From assembly GCF_900109665.1 (NCBI RefSeq), contig NZ_FOAO01000018.1:37562-101561 (forward strand): a DNA stretch of 64,000 bases, read 5' to 3'. Below, one piece after another: positions 21,301 through 29,902 of this stretch. Positions within the stretch are counted from its first letter, which is position 1. Every line of letters begins with the position of its first letter. A program made the position numbers and the translations under genes. Below the pieces are notes generated by a model. The model was given only the letters and a program-made list of their open reading frames with translations. It was not told where the DNA came from and did no database searches. The stretch is from Blastococcus sp. DSM 46786 (GTDB lineage Bacteria > Actinomycetota > Actinomycetes > Mycobacteriales > Geodermatophilaceae).

Positions 21301-22220
21301 CGGGTCGCTCCGATCGTGGTCTGCCGGCGGGTGGGGATGAGGGAGAGGACGGCGTCCTCGAGGGAGGCGCCGCGCACCTCGAGATCGGGCAGCCCGCCGT
21401 CGGCGAGCAGGGCGCGCAGGGTGGCGTCGGCGTCGATGGTCGCCAGCCGGACGGTGCTCCCCTGCCAGGTCACCCCGGTGACCCCGGGCACGTCGTCGAA
21501 CCGGCGCTCGGGCGCGGCCGTGAAGGAGACCGTGCGCCCACCGACGCCGGCCTTGATCTCGGCCGCGGTGCCGTCGGCGACGACGCGGCCACCGGCGACG
21601 ACCACCACCCGGTCGGCGACCGCGTCGGCCTCGTCGAGGTGGTGGGTGGCGAAGACGACGGTGTGCCCGCGGCCGGCCAGGCCGCGCATCGTCGTCCAGA
21701 AGGCCCGGCGCGCCTCGACGTCCATGGCGGAGGTCGGCTCGTCCAGGAGCAGCAGCGGCGGGGCGCCGACGAGGGCCAGGGCCAGCAGGACGCGCTGGCG
21801 CTGGCCGCCGGAGAGCGCGTCCACCGGCCGGTCGAGCAGGCCGGCGATGCCGGCGGTGGCCACCAGGTCCGCGAGCGGCCACGTGCCGTCTCCCCCGGCC
21901 CGCCCGAAGCTGCGCCGCACCAGGTGCAGCACCTCACCGACCCGGGCCTCGCTGGGCAGGCCGCCGTGCTGCAGCATCGCGCCGACGCTGCCGGCGCGGA
22001 CGGCGGCGCGCGGGTCGCGGCCCAGCACGCGCATCTCCCCCGCGGCCGGGGTCAGCAGCCCGAGGACGGCGTTCACCGTCGTCGACTTGCCGGCCCCGTT
22101 GGGTCCGAGGAGGGCGACGGTCTGGCCGCGCGGGATGGTGAGGTCGAGGTCGTCGACGGCGACCGCGTCGCCGTAGCGGACGGTCAGCCCGCGGATCTCG
22201 AGGGCGGGTGCGGAATGCAT
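21297..22220 (-). CDS. ABC exporter ATP-binding protein (DrrA/CcmA-like)
   Basis: About 307 residues from ATG 22220, where the ABC domain begins (PALEIRGLTVRYGD). An upstream in-frame ATG at 22286 would add 22 residues without similarity. Walker A is GPNGAGKST near residue 38, the signature DALSGGQRQRVLLALALV near 133 and Walker B LLLLDEPTSAMD near 155, with ATHHLDEADAVADRVVV as the H-loop. The C-terminal domain of about 90 residues is typical of ABC-2 drug-exporter ATPases. It is the first gene of a four-gene unit with the permease, kinase and regulator. Confidence 0.9.
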   Translation of the reverse strand: MHSAPALEIRGLTVRYGDAVAVDDLDLTIPRGQTVALLGPNGAGKSTTVNAVLGLLTPAAGEMRVLGRDPRAAVRAGSVGAMLQHGGLPSEARVGEVLHLVRRSFGRAGGDGTWPLADLVATAGIAGLLDRPVDALSGGQRQRVLLALALVGAPPLLLLDEPTSAMDVEARRAFWTTMRGLAGRGHTVVFATHHLDEADAVADRVVVVAGGRVVADGTAAEIKAGVGGRTVSFTAAPERRFDDVPGVTGVTWQGSTVRLATIDADATLRALLADGGLPDLEVRGASLEDAVLSLIPTRRQTTIGATR

Positions 22221-22312
22221 GCGCCGAGCCTGCCCCGAGGGCCGGGCACGCGAGTAGTGCCGGACGTCGCCGGCCGCGTCTGACATCCGTCAGCTGCGGC
22301 CGGCGACCGGGC

Positions 22313-22627
22313 TCAGGCCGCCGGGGTGCAGGCGACGCAGGTGCGGGCGAACGGGCGGAGCTCCAGCCGCTCCTCCGGGATGGCGGCGCCGCACCCGGTG
22401 CAGTGGCCGTAGCTGCCGTCGTCGATGCGGGCGAGGGCGGCGTCGATCTCCTCGATGGTGCGCTGCAGGTCGGCGCTGCGGCGCTGGGCGACCGGGTCGG
22501 GCACCGAGGTGGCGCACTCGGCGAGCGCCTCCTCCCGCTGCTGCACGGCGTCGGCGCGCTGCTCCTCCAGCAGGCGGCGGAAGCGGTCGGCCGAGGCGGC
22601 GGTCGAGCTGTCGAGGCTGGCGGACAT
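22313..22627 (-). CDS. DksA/TraR family C4 zinc-finger protein
   Basis: This 104-residue protein has an N-terminal helical coiled-coil region (ERFRRLLEEQRADAVQQREE-like) and a C4 zinc finger with Cys76, Cys79, Cys97 and Cys100 in GHCTGCGAAIPEERLE and TCVACTP. DksA/TraR proteins bind the RNA polymerase secondary channel; short actinobacterial members are mostly uncharacterised and some respond to redox or carbon. It is a single gene; GGAGATC near the start may be the ribosome-binding site. Confidence 0.88.
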   Translation of the reverse strand: MSASLDSSTAASADRFRRLLEEQRADAVQQREEALAECATSVPDPVAQRRSADLQRTIEEIDAALARIDDGSYGHCTGCGAAIPEERLELRPFARTCVACTPAA

Positions 22628-22711
22628 GCGGGGATCTCCTTCGGGCGAACGCGGGAGGACGCGGTCACCGGTCGGTGGCGCGTCGGGGTGGACGTGGGAC
22701 CCCGGTAGGGG

Positions 22712-22867
22712 TCAGAAGCGACGCGGCGGGGCCCGGTCCTGGCTGCGGCGGAGGACGTCGAGGCCGCGCAGGCCGCGGGCGCGGCGGTTCATGGCGAGGG
22801 CGAGCCGTGCACCGCCGGACAGGGCGAACGGCGGGGTCGCGGACGGGCACGCTGCTGGTGCGATCAC
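22712..22867 (-). CDS. Possible small gene (51 codons) of unknown function
   Basis: A short frame from GTG 22867 to TGA at 22712 lies between the DksA-like gene and hemW in an otherwise empty 340-bp gap. A strong GGAGGGGG stands about 6 nt upstream of the GTG. The peptide begins MIAPAACPSATPPFALSGG and ends with a very basic stretch rich in Arg (RRARGLRGLDVLRRSQ). It has no recognisable domain. Support is the ribosome-binding site and position only. Confidence 0.4.
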   Translation of the reverse strand: MIAPAACPSATPPFALSGGARLALAMNRRARGLRGLDVLRRSQDRAPPRRF

Positions 22868-22966
22868 CGACGACCCCCTCCGTGCACCCCGGCCTCGTTG
22901 CCGGAACGGGCACCATAACCGCTGCCGCTCCCGACAACCCCGCTCGTTCGGGTGATGTTCCCGGCG

Positions 22967-24205
22967 TCAGTCGGTGAGGTCGCGGACCACGGCGTCGGCG
23001 AGCAGGCGCCCCCGGTCGGTGAGGACGGCGCGGCCCGCGGCGTGCGCCCCGGGCTCGAGCAGCCCGTCGGCGACGGCCGCGGCGGCCCGGGTCCGGCCGG
23101 TGGGGGTGAGCGCGGTCAGCGGCAGCCCGTCGCGCAGGCGCAGGCCCAGCATGACCGCCTCCAGCGCCCGATCGGCATCGTCGAGCACCTCGGCGTCCTG
23201 CGCCGGGCTCTCCCCGCGGGCCAGCCGCTCGGCGTAGGCCGCGGGGTGCTTGACGTTCCACCAGCGGACGCCGCCGACGTGGCTGTGCGCGCCCGGGCCG
23301 ACCCCCCACCAGTTGGCGTTGGCCCAGTACAGCTCGTTGTGCCGGCAGCGGGCCGCCTCGGAGGTCGCCCAGTTCGACACCTCGTACCACTCGAAACCGG
23401 CCCGGCGCAGGGTCGCGTCGGCCTGCTCGTAGCGGTCGGCCAGCACGTCGTCGTCGGGCATGGGCAGCTCCCCGCGTCGGACCCGGCGGGCGAGCTTCGT
23501 GCCCTCCTCGACGATGAGGGCGTAGGCGCTGACGTGGTCGACCGGCGAGGCGAGGACGGCGTCGAGGGAGGCCGCCCAGTCCGCGTCGGTCTCCCCCGGC
23601 GTGCCGTAGATGAGGTCGAGGTTGACGTGCTCGAACCCCGCGGCCCGGGCCTCGTGCGCCGCGTCGACGGCACGGCCGGGCGTGTGCCGCCGGTCGAGCG
23701 CGGCGAGCACGTGCGGTGCGGCCGACTGCATGCCGAGGCTGACCCGGGTGAAGCCGCCCTCGCGCAGCCGGGCCAGCGACGCCGGGGACACCGTCTCCGG
23801 GTTGGCCTCGGTGGTCACCTCGACGTCGTCGGCGACGGGGAAGAGCTCCCGGACGGCGGCGAGCACCGCGGCGAGGTCGTCCGCGGGCAGCAGGGTGGGC
23901 GTGCCCCCGCCGACGAACACGGTGGAGACCGTCGGGAGGTCCGGGCCGAGGGTGCGGGCGGCGCGCTCGAGCTCGGCGATCGCGGTGCCGGCGTACTCGC
24001 TGCGGTTCGCACCGGGCCCTAGCTCCTCGGAGGTGTAGGTGTTGAAGTCGCAGTAGCCGCAGCGGGTCGCGCAGAACGGCACGTGCACGTAGAGCCCGAA
24101 CGGGGTGGTCGCGAGCCCCTCGCGGGCACCGGCGGGGAGCCGGTCGGGGCCGGGCGAGCCGGGCGCCGGGCCGGCGTCGTTCAGCAGCGGCAGGACGGTG
24201 TTCAT
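22967..24205 (-). CDS. hemW: Radical SAM heme chaperone HemW
   Basis: The 412-residue protein has the radical-SAM Cys motif CATRCGYC (Cys45, Cys49, Cys52) in the HemN/HemW-type context YVHVPFCATRCGYCDFNTY. The GGGTPT loop and the C-terminal HemN-type domain (SNWATSEAARCRHNELYW) follow. HemW, formerly annotated as oxygen-independent coproporphyrinogen III oxidase, is a heme-trafficking protein for respiratory enzymes. The extra Cys before Phe in the NTY motif, used by true HemN, is absent here as in HemW. A divergent crotonase gene starts 40 bp away. In mycobacteria hemW lies upstream of lepA, also on the complementary strand. Confidence 0.93.
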   Translation of the reverse strand: MNTVLPLLNDAGPAPGSPGPDRLPAGAREGLATTPFGLYVHVPFCATRCGYCDFNTYTSEELGPGANRSEYAGTAIAELERAARTLGPDLPTVSTVFVGGGTPTLLPADDLAAVLAAVRELFPVADDVEVTTEANPETVSPASLARLREGGFTRVSLGMQSAAPHVLAALDRRHTPGRAVDAAHEARAAGFEHVNLDLIYGTPGETDADWAASLDAVLASPVDHVSAYALIVEEGTKLARRVRRGELPMPDDDVLADRYEQADATLRRAGFEWYEVSNWATSEAARCRHNELYWANANWWGVGPGAHSHVGGVRWWNVKHPAAYAERLARGESPAQDAEVLDDADRALEAVMLGLRLRDGLPLTALTPTGRTRAAAAVADGLLEPGAHAAGRAVLTDRGRLLADAVVRDLTD

Positions 24206-24245
24206 CTGCTCCCAGTGTGCCGCGCCGGCCCGCGGGGGCGGCAGG

Positions 24246-25040
24246 ATGCCGGGCGTGACCTCCGACCGAGTGCTGCAGGTGTCCCTCTCGCGCGGCGTCG
24301 CCACCCTGACGCTGGACTCCCCCGCCAACCGCAACGCGCTCTCGCGGGCGATGCGCGCCCAGCTGCGCGATGCGCTGACCGATGCCCTCGCCGACGACGC
24401 GGTGCGGGTGGTCGCGCTCGACCACACCGGCCGGGTGTTCTGCTCGGGCATGGACCTGTCCGAGGCCGCCGGCGGTTCTTCGGAGGACCAGGGGGTGCGC
24501 GAGTTCCCCGAACTGCTGCAGCTGCTGTGGTCCGCGCCCAAGCCGGTCGTGGCGGTGGTGCGCGGACCGGCGCGCGCCGGCGGCGTGGGGCTGCTGGCCG
24601 CCTGCGACGTCGTCGTCGCGGCGTCGTCGGCCACCTTCGCCTTCTCCGAGGTGCGGCTGGGGCTGGTGCCGGCGGTGATCTCCGCCGTCGTCCTGCCCCG
24701 GATGACGACGCACGTGGCGCACCGGCTGATGCTCAGCGGCGAGGTCTTCGACGCCGCGACCGCCGCCTCCGGCGGGCTGGTCGACCTGGTCGCCGCCGAC
24801 GACGACCTCGACGCCGCGCTGGCCGGGCAGCTCACCGCCCTGGCCGCGGGCGCACCCGCCGCCCTGGCCGAGACCAAGCGGCTGTTGCGGGCGCGCCGGC
24901 CGGAGCTCTCGTTCGAGCCGCTGCTCGACCTCTCGGCGCGGTTCTTCGCCGGCGAGGAGGGCCAGGAGGGCATCGCGGCGTTCCGCGAGAAGCGCCCCGC
25001 GCGCTGGGTGCCGGCCGCCGACGACCCGACCTCCGGGTGA
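24246..25040 (+). CDS. Enoyl-CoA hydratase/isomerase family protein
   Basis: A 264-residue crotonase-fold protein from ATG 24246 (GTG 24255 is an alternative). The typical N-terminal VATLTLDSPANRNALSRAMR strand, the oxyanion-hole segment GRVFCSGMDLSEA near residue 64 and VRGPARAGGVGLLAACDVVVAA near 100 are visible. The second Glu region reads FAFSEVRLGLVPAVIS. Members hydrate or isomerise acyl-CoAs; the substrate is unknown. The gene is divergent from hemW and is followed at once by a strong hairpin. Confidence 0.88.
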   Translation: MPGVTSDRVLQVSLSRGVATLTLDSPANRNALSRAMRAQLRDALTDALADDAVRVVALDHTGRVFCSGMDLSEAAGGSSEDQGVREFPELLQLLWSAPKPVVAVVRGPARAGGVGLLAACDVVVAASSATFAFSEVRLGLVPAVISAVVLPRMTTHVAHRLMLSGEVFDAATAASGGLVDLVAADDDLDAALAGQLTALAAGAPAALAETKRLLRARRPELSFEPLLDLSARFFAGEEGQEGIAAFREKRPARWVPAADDPTSG

Positions 25041-25078
25041 GTCGCGCGCTGCCCACCCGTGGTGGGCCGAGCGCGACT
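25040..25078 (+). terminator. Hairpin directly after the crotonase gene
   Basis: AGTCGCGC (25040-25047) pairs with GCGCGACT (25071-25078), and inside it GCCCACC (25051-25057) pairs with GGTGGGC (25061-25067) around a 3-nt loop. The structure overlaps the last base of the TGA and is a good transcription-terminator candidate. Confidence 0.7.
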
Positions 25079-25120
25079 GCGCGCGGAACACCTACCGCGG
25101 GCTCGGCTGGCCCTCCCCCG

Positions 25121-25199
25121 GGAGCTCTGCCTCTGCTCCCGGGAGCAGGAGGAACCAGGGGCAGAGCGCTCCGCGAGGTGCTTCCGAGGCGGCGGGTGT
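25121..25199. repeat. Dispersed repeat copy A, next to the HtrA-like gene stop
   Basis: This segment shares GGAGCTCTGCCTCTG at its left end and CGAGGTGC plus AGGCGGCGGGTGT at its right end with copy B at 26734-26809. It carries its own inverted repeats, GCTCTGCC (25124-25131) with GGCAGAGC (25160-25167), enclosing the 12-bp palindrome at 25135-25146. Both copies lie immediately downstream of a minus-strand stop codon, so they may act as 3'-end elements. Confidence 0.7.
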
Positions 25200-25201
25200 G
25201 C

Positions 25202-26446
25202 TCAGTCCCCGGCGGGGCCGGCCGGCACGCGCAACTCGACCCGCCAGGGGTCGTAGACCTGGGCCGTCTGGGTGGGTTCCATGAAGAAGCCGTCCACCAC
25301 GATCGCGTCGCCGGGATTGGTGGAGGTGAGCACGCCACACATCTCGGCGAAGGACGACACCGGCTGCCCGGCCATCCTCGTGATGACGTCCCGGAGCAGG
25401 ATGCCGGCCGCTTCCGCCGGTGAGCCGCTCTCGACGGTGGTGACGACGAGCGCAGGGATGCCCGCCTCCGCGAAGGCCTCGGGGTGGCCCGCACCGCCTG
25501 CCCAGATCGCCCCCGCCTCCTCGGGCGTCAGCGTGCTCAGGTCGAACCCGGTGAGACCGACGTCGCCGTAGCTCACTCCCTGCCTCAGCTGCTCGATGAC
25601 GGGGACGGCGTGCTCCGTCGAGATCGCGTAGTACTGCCCCTGGATGGTCCGTCCGCCCTGCTCGGTGTTGCCGAGGGAGTTCACCCCCACGACCTCACCG
25701 CGGTCGTTGAACAGCGGCCCGCCGCTGTTGCCGGGATTGATGACGGCGTCGTGCTGGATCGCGGCGACGTAGAGCGGCAGGCTGGAGTGCGGCGCCGCGT
25801 CCAACCTCGGAACCTGGACGTGCCCGGAGGTCGGGACCGCGGTGCGGTCGCCGGCCTGGGCGGCGTCGAAGCTGGCGGGGAAGCCGATCGCCGTGACCTC
25901 GTCCTGCGCCTGCAGCGGGGTGGAGTCACCCATGGTGACCTCGGTCAGGTCCCGGGGAACCGTGTTCATCTGGAGGACCGCGAGGTCCTCGCACGGCGAG
26001 ACCCCCAGCCGCCGGGCCGGGATGCGGTCGCCCCGGGAGGTGACCACGCTGAGCGAGCCGACCCCACCGGTGACGTGCGCGTTGGAGACGACGATGCCTT
26101 CCGCCGCATCGATCACGAACCCGCTCCCGGTGCCCTCCGCAGCGAGGACCTGGACGGTCGCGTCCACGTTCTGCGCGAAGATCTCCTTGGGGCTGAGTGC
26201 CTCCTCCGCCGCCGGCGCACCTGCTGCCGTCCCGACGTCCCCGACAGGCTCATCCTGGAGCAGGGGCGCGCTCGGGGACGGGGTCGGGCTCGGAGGTGCC
26301 ACCGGGCTCGGGGGTGCGGCCGTGGTCGTGCTCGGGGGCGGCGGTGGGGTCGCGGCCGGGGTCGAGCCCTCGGTGCCGCAGCCGGTCAGGACCGCGGCCA
26401 CCAGCGCCCCGCTCGCGAGCAACGTCGTCGTTCTCCTGTGCGTCAT
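25202..26446 (-). CDS. HtrA-like serine protease lipoprotein with PDZ domain
   Basis: The 414-residue protein starts at ATG 26446 with GGGGGAGG just upstream. A lipoprotein signal ends in the lipobox VLTGC (Cys22), followed by a Thr/Pro/Ser-rich linker of about 45 residues. The trypsin-like domain shows the catalytic triad: His in VVSNAHVTGG, Asp in CEDLAVLQM and Ser in NPGNSGGPLF. A PDZ-like domain covers the C-terminus (SPAEAAGILLRDVITRMAGQPVSS). It probably performs extracytoplasmic protein quality control. A strongly palindromic region separates it from selB upstream. Confidence 0.9.
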   Translation of the reverse strand: MTHRRTTTLLASGALVAAVLTGCGTEGSTPAATPPPPPSTTTAAPPSPVAPPSPTPSPSAPLLQDEPVGDVGTAAGAPAAEEALSPKEIFAQNVDATVQVLAAEGTGSGFVIDAAEGIVVSNAHVTGGVGSLSVVTSRGDRIPARRLGVSPCEDLAVLQMNTVPRDLTEVTMGDSTPLQAQDEVTAIGFPASFDAAQAGDRTAVPTSGHVQVPRLDAAPHSSLPLYVAAIQHDAVINPGNSGGPLFNDRGEVVGVNSLGNTEQGGRTIQGQYYAISTEHAVPVIEQLRQGVSYGDVGLTGFDLSTLTPEEAGAIWAGGAGHPEAFAEAGIPALVVTTVESGSPAEAAGILLRDVITRMAGQPVSSFAEMCGVLTSTNPGDAIVVDGFFMEPTQTAQVYDPWRVELRVPAGPAGD

Positions 26447-26682
26447 GGCCTCCCCCTCGCTGCCGTCACCCGGTACGGGCCGGACACCCCCTCGACTGGC
26501 CGCGCGCGTGGGTGCGGGTGCCATGCGAGGCACGGATGGTAGGTAGGGAGGGTCTGGCCGAGGGGCCTTCGGGCACTCGTCCGCTCGACGTGGACGGCGC
26601 CACGCCCTGGTGCCTCCACGTGTGTCACCGCCGCGTTGCAGCGCGCCACCGGACGTGGAGATCCGCGGCACAGCGCTCCTCG

Positions 26683-26733
26683 GTCGGCAGTAGATCTCTG
26701 CCCTCCCCGGGTGGGCAGAGATCTACTGCCGAC
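26683..26733. terminator. Perfect 21-bp inverted repeat downstream of selB
   Basis: GTCGGCAGTAGATCTCTGCC plus C (26683-26703) and its exact reverse complement (26713-26733) flank a 9-nt loop. With the adjacent hairpin at 26739-26772 it forms a tandem palindromic block between selB and the protease gene. It may terminate selB transcription or mark a mobile or REP-like element. Confidence 0.65.
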
Positions 26734-26809
26734 GGAGCTCTGCCTCTGAGTGCCCTGGCACTCAGAGGCAGACTCCGCCCGAGGTGCACCTACCGGAGGC
26801 GGCGGGTGT
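26734..26809. repeat. Dispersed repeat copy B, overlapping the selB stop
   Basis: This is the second copy of the element at 25121-25199, sharing its ends (GGAGCTCTGCCTCTG and GAGGTGC...AGGCGGCGGGTGT). The central part forms a perfect 15-bp hairpin, TCTGCCTCTGAGTGC (26739-26753) with GCACTCAGAGGCAGA (26758-26772). The right end includes the last codons and TAG stop of selB. Confidence 0.7.
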
Positions 26810-28535
26810 TGTCCGGCAGCCGCTGGGTCACGCCCCGGCCGTCCAGCCATTCCATGAGCGGGACGGCGACCCGCCGGCTGGTCCCCCACGCCTGCCTGGC
26901 CTGGCTGAGGCTGAACGGCTGCGGCACCGCGGCGAGCCGCTCCCGTGCGACCGCCTCGATGCCGGGCGCCAGGTAGACCCCCTCCCCGACGCGCACGAGC
27001 TGCCCGCTCCGCACGGCGGCGGCGAGCTCGCGGCCACCCAGCCCGGCGGCCACCAGGTCCGGGGCCTCCGGGGCGGCGAAGGGATCGGCGGCCAGCCGGG
27101 CACGGACGGCGTCGACCGCCCGCTGCACCTCCGGCGGCAGCTCGGGCGCGCCGTCGACGACCCGCCCCTCACGCAGCACCAGCGGCTCGCGGACGAGCGC
27201 GGGGACCAACTCGGCGTCGGGCAGCTCCAGCGCCCGGCGCACCACCTCCGACGGCGGCCCGGGCTCCAGCGGCCGCAGGCGCCGGTAGCGCGCGACGATC
27301 TCGGGCAGCCGGGCGGCGAGGTCGTCGGCGAGCCCGGCGGCCAGCAGCCACGGCCCGTTCCTCGTCGCCCCGGCGGGCAGCGGCCAGCCCATCGCAGCGA
27401 AGTCGGCGGCGCGGACGATGCGGCGGCGGGCCAGGGCGGCGGACGCGCCGTCCGCCCCGTCCGGCTGGGCGACCAGCTCGGCGGCCCGCTGGCGCGCGGC
27501 GCCGCGGCGCCGCAGCTCGGGCGGGTCGACGTCGCGCACGTCGGCACCGAGCACCCTGCGGGCACCGGGGTCGCGCAGCAGCAGCCGGTCGCCGATCCGC
27601 AGCGGCAGCGGCGAGGCCAGGCGCAGGCGCACCGCCGCGCCGTCGAGCGGGCGCAGCCGGGCGCCCACGGTCGCGGAGCCGACGTGCACCACCGGGCCGG
27701 CCGGCAACCGCTCGTCGGGCACCCCGGTCAGCGTCACGTCGACGACGTCGGTCAGCCGGAACGCCTCGGGCGTGAGCAGCGCGTCGCCCCGGGTGAGCTC
27801 CTCGACCGCGACGCCGCGCAGGTTGAGCGCCACCCGCGCGGTGGCCGCGGCCCGCTCGACGGGCTCGCCGAGGGACTGCACGCCCCGCACGGTCACCTCC
27901 CGGTCGCCCAGGACGAACCGGTCGCCGGCCGCGACGGCCCCGGCGGCGAGCGTGCCGGTGACGACCGTGCCGGCGCCCCTGATGGTGAAGGCGCGGTCGA
28001 TCCACAGCCGCACCGGCGCGTCGGGGTCCGGGGCCGGCAGCGCGCCGAGCAGGCGTTCCAGCGCCGCCGTCAGCTCCGGCACGCCCTGCCCGGTGATCGA
28101 GCTGACCGCGAACCCGGGCACCTCGCCCATCGACGTCGTGGCGAGCCGCTCGCGCACGTCGGCGAGCACCGGTGCCGGGTCGGCGAGATCGGACTTGGTG
28201 ACGGCGAGGAGCGCGTGCCGCACCCCCAGCGCGTCGAGGACGCCGACGTGCTCGGCGGTCTGCGCCGACCAGCCGTCGTCGGCCGCGACGACGACGAGCG
28301 CGGCCGGCACCGGGCCGACGCCGGCGAGCATGTTGCCGACGAAGCGCTCGTGGCCGGGGACGTCGACGACCGCGAGCCGGCGTCCCGAGGGCAGCGTGGT
28401 CCACGCGAAGCCCAGGTCGATGGTGAGCCCGCGGCGGCGCTCCTCGGCCCATCGGTCGGGCTCCATCCCGGTGAGCGCCCGCACGAGCGCCGACTTGCCG
28501 TGGTCGACGTGGCCTGCCGTCGCGATGACGTCCAT
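26790..28535 (-). CDS. selB: Selenocysteine-specific elongation factor SelB
   Basis: About 581 residues from ATG 28535, which gives the canonical SelB start (DVIATAGHVDHGKS, G1 motif residues 8-15). A GTG at 28565 overlapping selA is possible. G-domain motifs RRGLTIDLGFAW, DVPGHERFVGNM and TKSDL are present, then EF-Tu-like domains 2 and 3 and C-terminal winged helices that bind the SECIS RNA hairpin. SelB delivers Sec-tRNA-Sec to the recoded stop codon. In this genome the partner tRNA has a CUA anticodon, so SelB should act at UAG. The gene itself ends with TAG, followed 18 nt later by a hairpin. Confidence 0.95.
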   Translation of the reverse strand: MDVIATAGHVDHGKSALVRALTGMEPDRWAEERRRGLTIDLGFAWTTLPSGRRLAVVDVPGHERFVGNMLAGVGPVPAALVVVAADDGWSAQTAEHVGVLDALGVRHALLAVTKSDLADPAPVLADVRERLATTSMGEVPGFAVSSITGQGVPELTAALERLLGALPAPDPDAPVRLWIDRAFTIRGAGTVVTGTLAAGAVAAGDRFVLGDREVTVRGVQSLGEPVERAAATARVALNLRGVAVEELTRGDALLTPEAFRLTDVVDVTLTGVPDERLPAGPVVHVGSATVGARLRPLDGAAVRLRLASPLPLRIGDRLLLRDPGARRVLGADVRDVDPPELRRRGAARQRAAELVAQPDGADGASAALARRRIVRAADFAAMGWPLPAGATRNGPWLLAAGLADDLAARLPEIVARYRRLRPLEPGPPSEVVRRALELPDAELVPALVREPLVLREGRVVDGAPELPPEVQRAVDAVRARLAADPFAAPEAPDLVAAGLGGRELAAAVRSGQLVRVGEGVYLAPGIEAVARERLAAVPQPFSLSQARQAWGTSRRVAVPLMEWLDGRGVTQRLPDNTRRLR

Positions 28536-28555
28536 ACCGGCGGGACGGGGCGCGG

Positions 28556-29872
28556 TCACGTCCACCGGCGGGCCACCTCCAGCACGACGTCGGCGAGGGC
28601 GCCGTCGGCCCCCGGCGGGACGCTGCGCAGGTTGAGCAGCGTGCGGCCGTCCTCGACGTAGCCGACGACCGGGGTCGCGCCCAGGCGCAGCGGCTCGGCG
28701 AACTCCGGCGGCAGCGAGACGGCGGCGCCGGGCAGCGGGTGCTCGGGCGCCCCTCCCCCGCCGACCCGCGAGTCGGCGTCCACCGCGTCGGCGGCCACGC
28801 CCCCGGCCACGAGGCGGTCGGCCAGCGCGTGCGCCCGCTCCCGCAGGTCGGCGACGTCGGCGGCGAGCATCTGCTGCACCGGCGGCAGCGGGCCGCGCAG
28901 CGTCGCCTCGAGGGCGGCCAGCGTGGTCTTGTCGACCCTGAACGCCCGGTAGAGCGGGTGGCGGCGCAGGCGCTGCACGAGCTCCGCCCGGCCGAGCACG
29001 AGCCCCGCCTGGGGCCCGCCGAGCAGCTTGTCACCGCTGGCCAGCACGAGGTCGGCGCCGGCGGCGAGCGTCGTCTGCAGGTCCGGCTCGTCCGGGAGCA
29101 CCGGGTGCGGCCGGAGCAGGCCGGAGCCGACGTCGGCGACCAGCGGCACCCCGGTGCCCTGGAGCGCCGCCGCGAGCTCACCGACCTCCACCGCCCGGGT
29201 GAAGCCGCGCACGACGAAGTTCGACGGGTGCACCTTGAGCACCGCGCCGGTGCCGGGCCCCAGGGCGTCGCGGTAGTCGGCGAGCGCGACCCGGTTGGTG
29301 GTGCCGACCTCGCGCAGCCGGGCGCCGGTGCTCTCGAGCAGCTCGGGGATGCGGAAGCCGTCGCCGATCTCCACCAGCTCCCCGCGGGCGAGCACCAGCT
29401 CGCGGCCCTGCCCCAGGGCGGTGGCCACCAGCGCGAGCGCAGCGGCGCAGTTGTTCACCACCAGCGCGGCCTCCGCGGCCGGGACCGCCTCCAGCAGCGC
29501 CGCGATCGCCGCCTCCCCGCGCGGGCCGCGGCGGCCGGTGCGCAGGTCGAGCTCGACGTCGGTGGTGCCGCTCGCCGCGACCACCGCCTCGACCGCGGCC
29601 GCCGAGAGCGGCGCGCGGCCGAGGTTGGTGTGCACGACGACGCCGGTCGCGTTGAGCACCGGGCGCAGGCTGCCGGCCACGGGCGGGAGGTCGGCGAGGA
29701 CGGCGTCGACGGCGGCGTCGGGCGCGACCTCGCCCGCCCGGATCCGCTGCTGGACGCGCTGCACGGCGCTCTTGACCAGGACGCGCCCCAGCCGCTCCCC
29801 GGCCCCGGCCAGTCGGGGGTCGGCGAGCAGCGTGTCGGTGCGGGGCACCTGGCGGCGCGGGTCGGTCGTCAT
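28556..29872 (-). CDS. selA: L-seryl-tRNA(Sec) selenium transferase SelA
   Basis: The 438-residue PLP enzyme has the SelA signature NATGVVVHTNLGRAPLS near residue 75 and the PLP-binding Lys in LASGDKLLGGPQAG at about residue 282. RGELVEIGDGFRIPELLE and VHPSNFVVRGFT are also characteristic. SelA converts Ser-tRNA-Sec to Sec-tRNA-Sec using selenophosphate, as a ring-shaped decamer in bacteria. It lies 30 bp downstream of the tRNA-Sec gene and 20 bp upstream of the chosen selB start, so selC-selA-selB are probably co-transcribed. Confidence 0.96.
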   Translation of the reverse strand: MTTDPRRQVPRTDTLLADPRLAGAGERLGRVLVKSAVQRVQQRIRAGEVAPDAAVDAVLADLPPVAGSLRPVLNATGVVVHTNLGRAPLSAAAVEAVVAASGTTDVELDLRTGRRGPRGEAAIAALLEAVPAAEAALVVNNCAAALALVATALGQGRELVLARGELVEIGDGFRIPELLESTGARLREVGTTNRVALADYRDALGPGTGAVLKVHPSNFVVRGFTRAVEVGELAAALQGTGVPLVADVGSGLLRPHPVLPDEPDLQTTLAAGADLVLASGDKLLGGPQAGLVLGRAELVQRLRRHPLYRAFRVDKTTLAALEATLRGPLPPVQQMLAADVADLRERAHALADRLVAGGVAADAVDADSRVGGGGAPEHPLPGAAVSLPPEFAEPLRLGATPVVGYVEDGRTLLNLRSVPPGADGALADVVLEVARRWT

Positions 29873-29902
29873 CGCCCCGCAGCGTAGGTGCGGGGCGGGA
29901 GC

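Noticed and set aside
26739..26792. Hairpin 18 nt after the selB TAG as a SECIS for read-through
   Set aside because: The hairpin belongs to a repeat that also follows a TGA-ending gene, and the read-through peptide is a low-complexity translation of palindromes. A terminator fits better.
28536..28565. GTG 28565 as the selB start
   Set aside because: It would overlap selA and add ten residues before the canonical SelB beginning. ATG 28535 fits the family better, though the GTG cannot be excluded.
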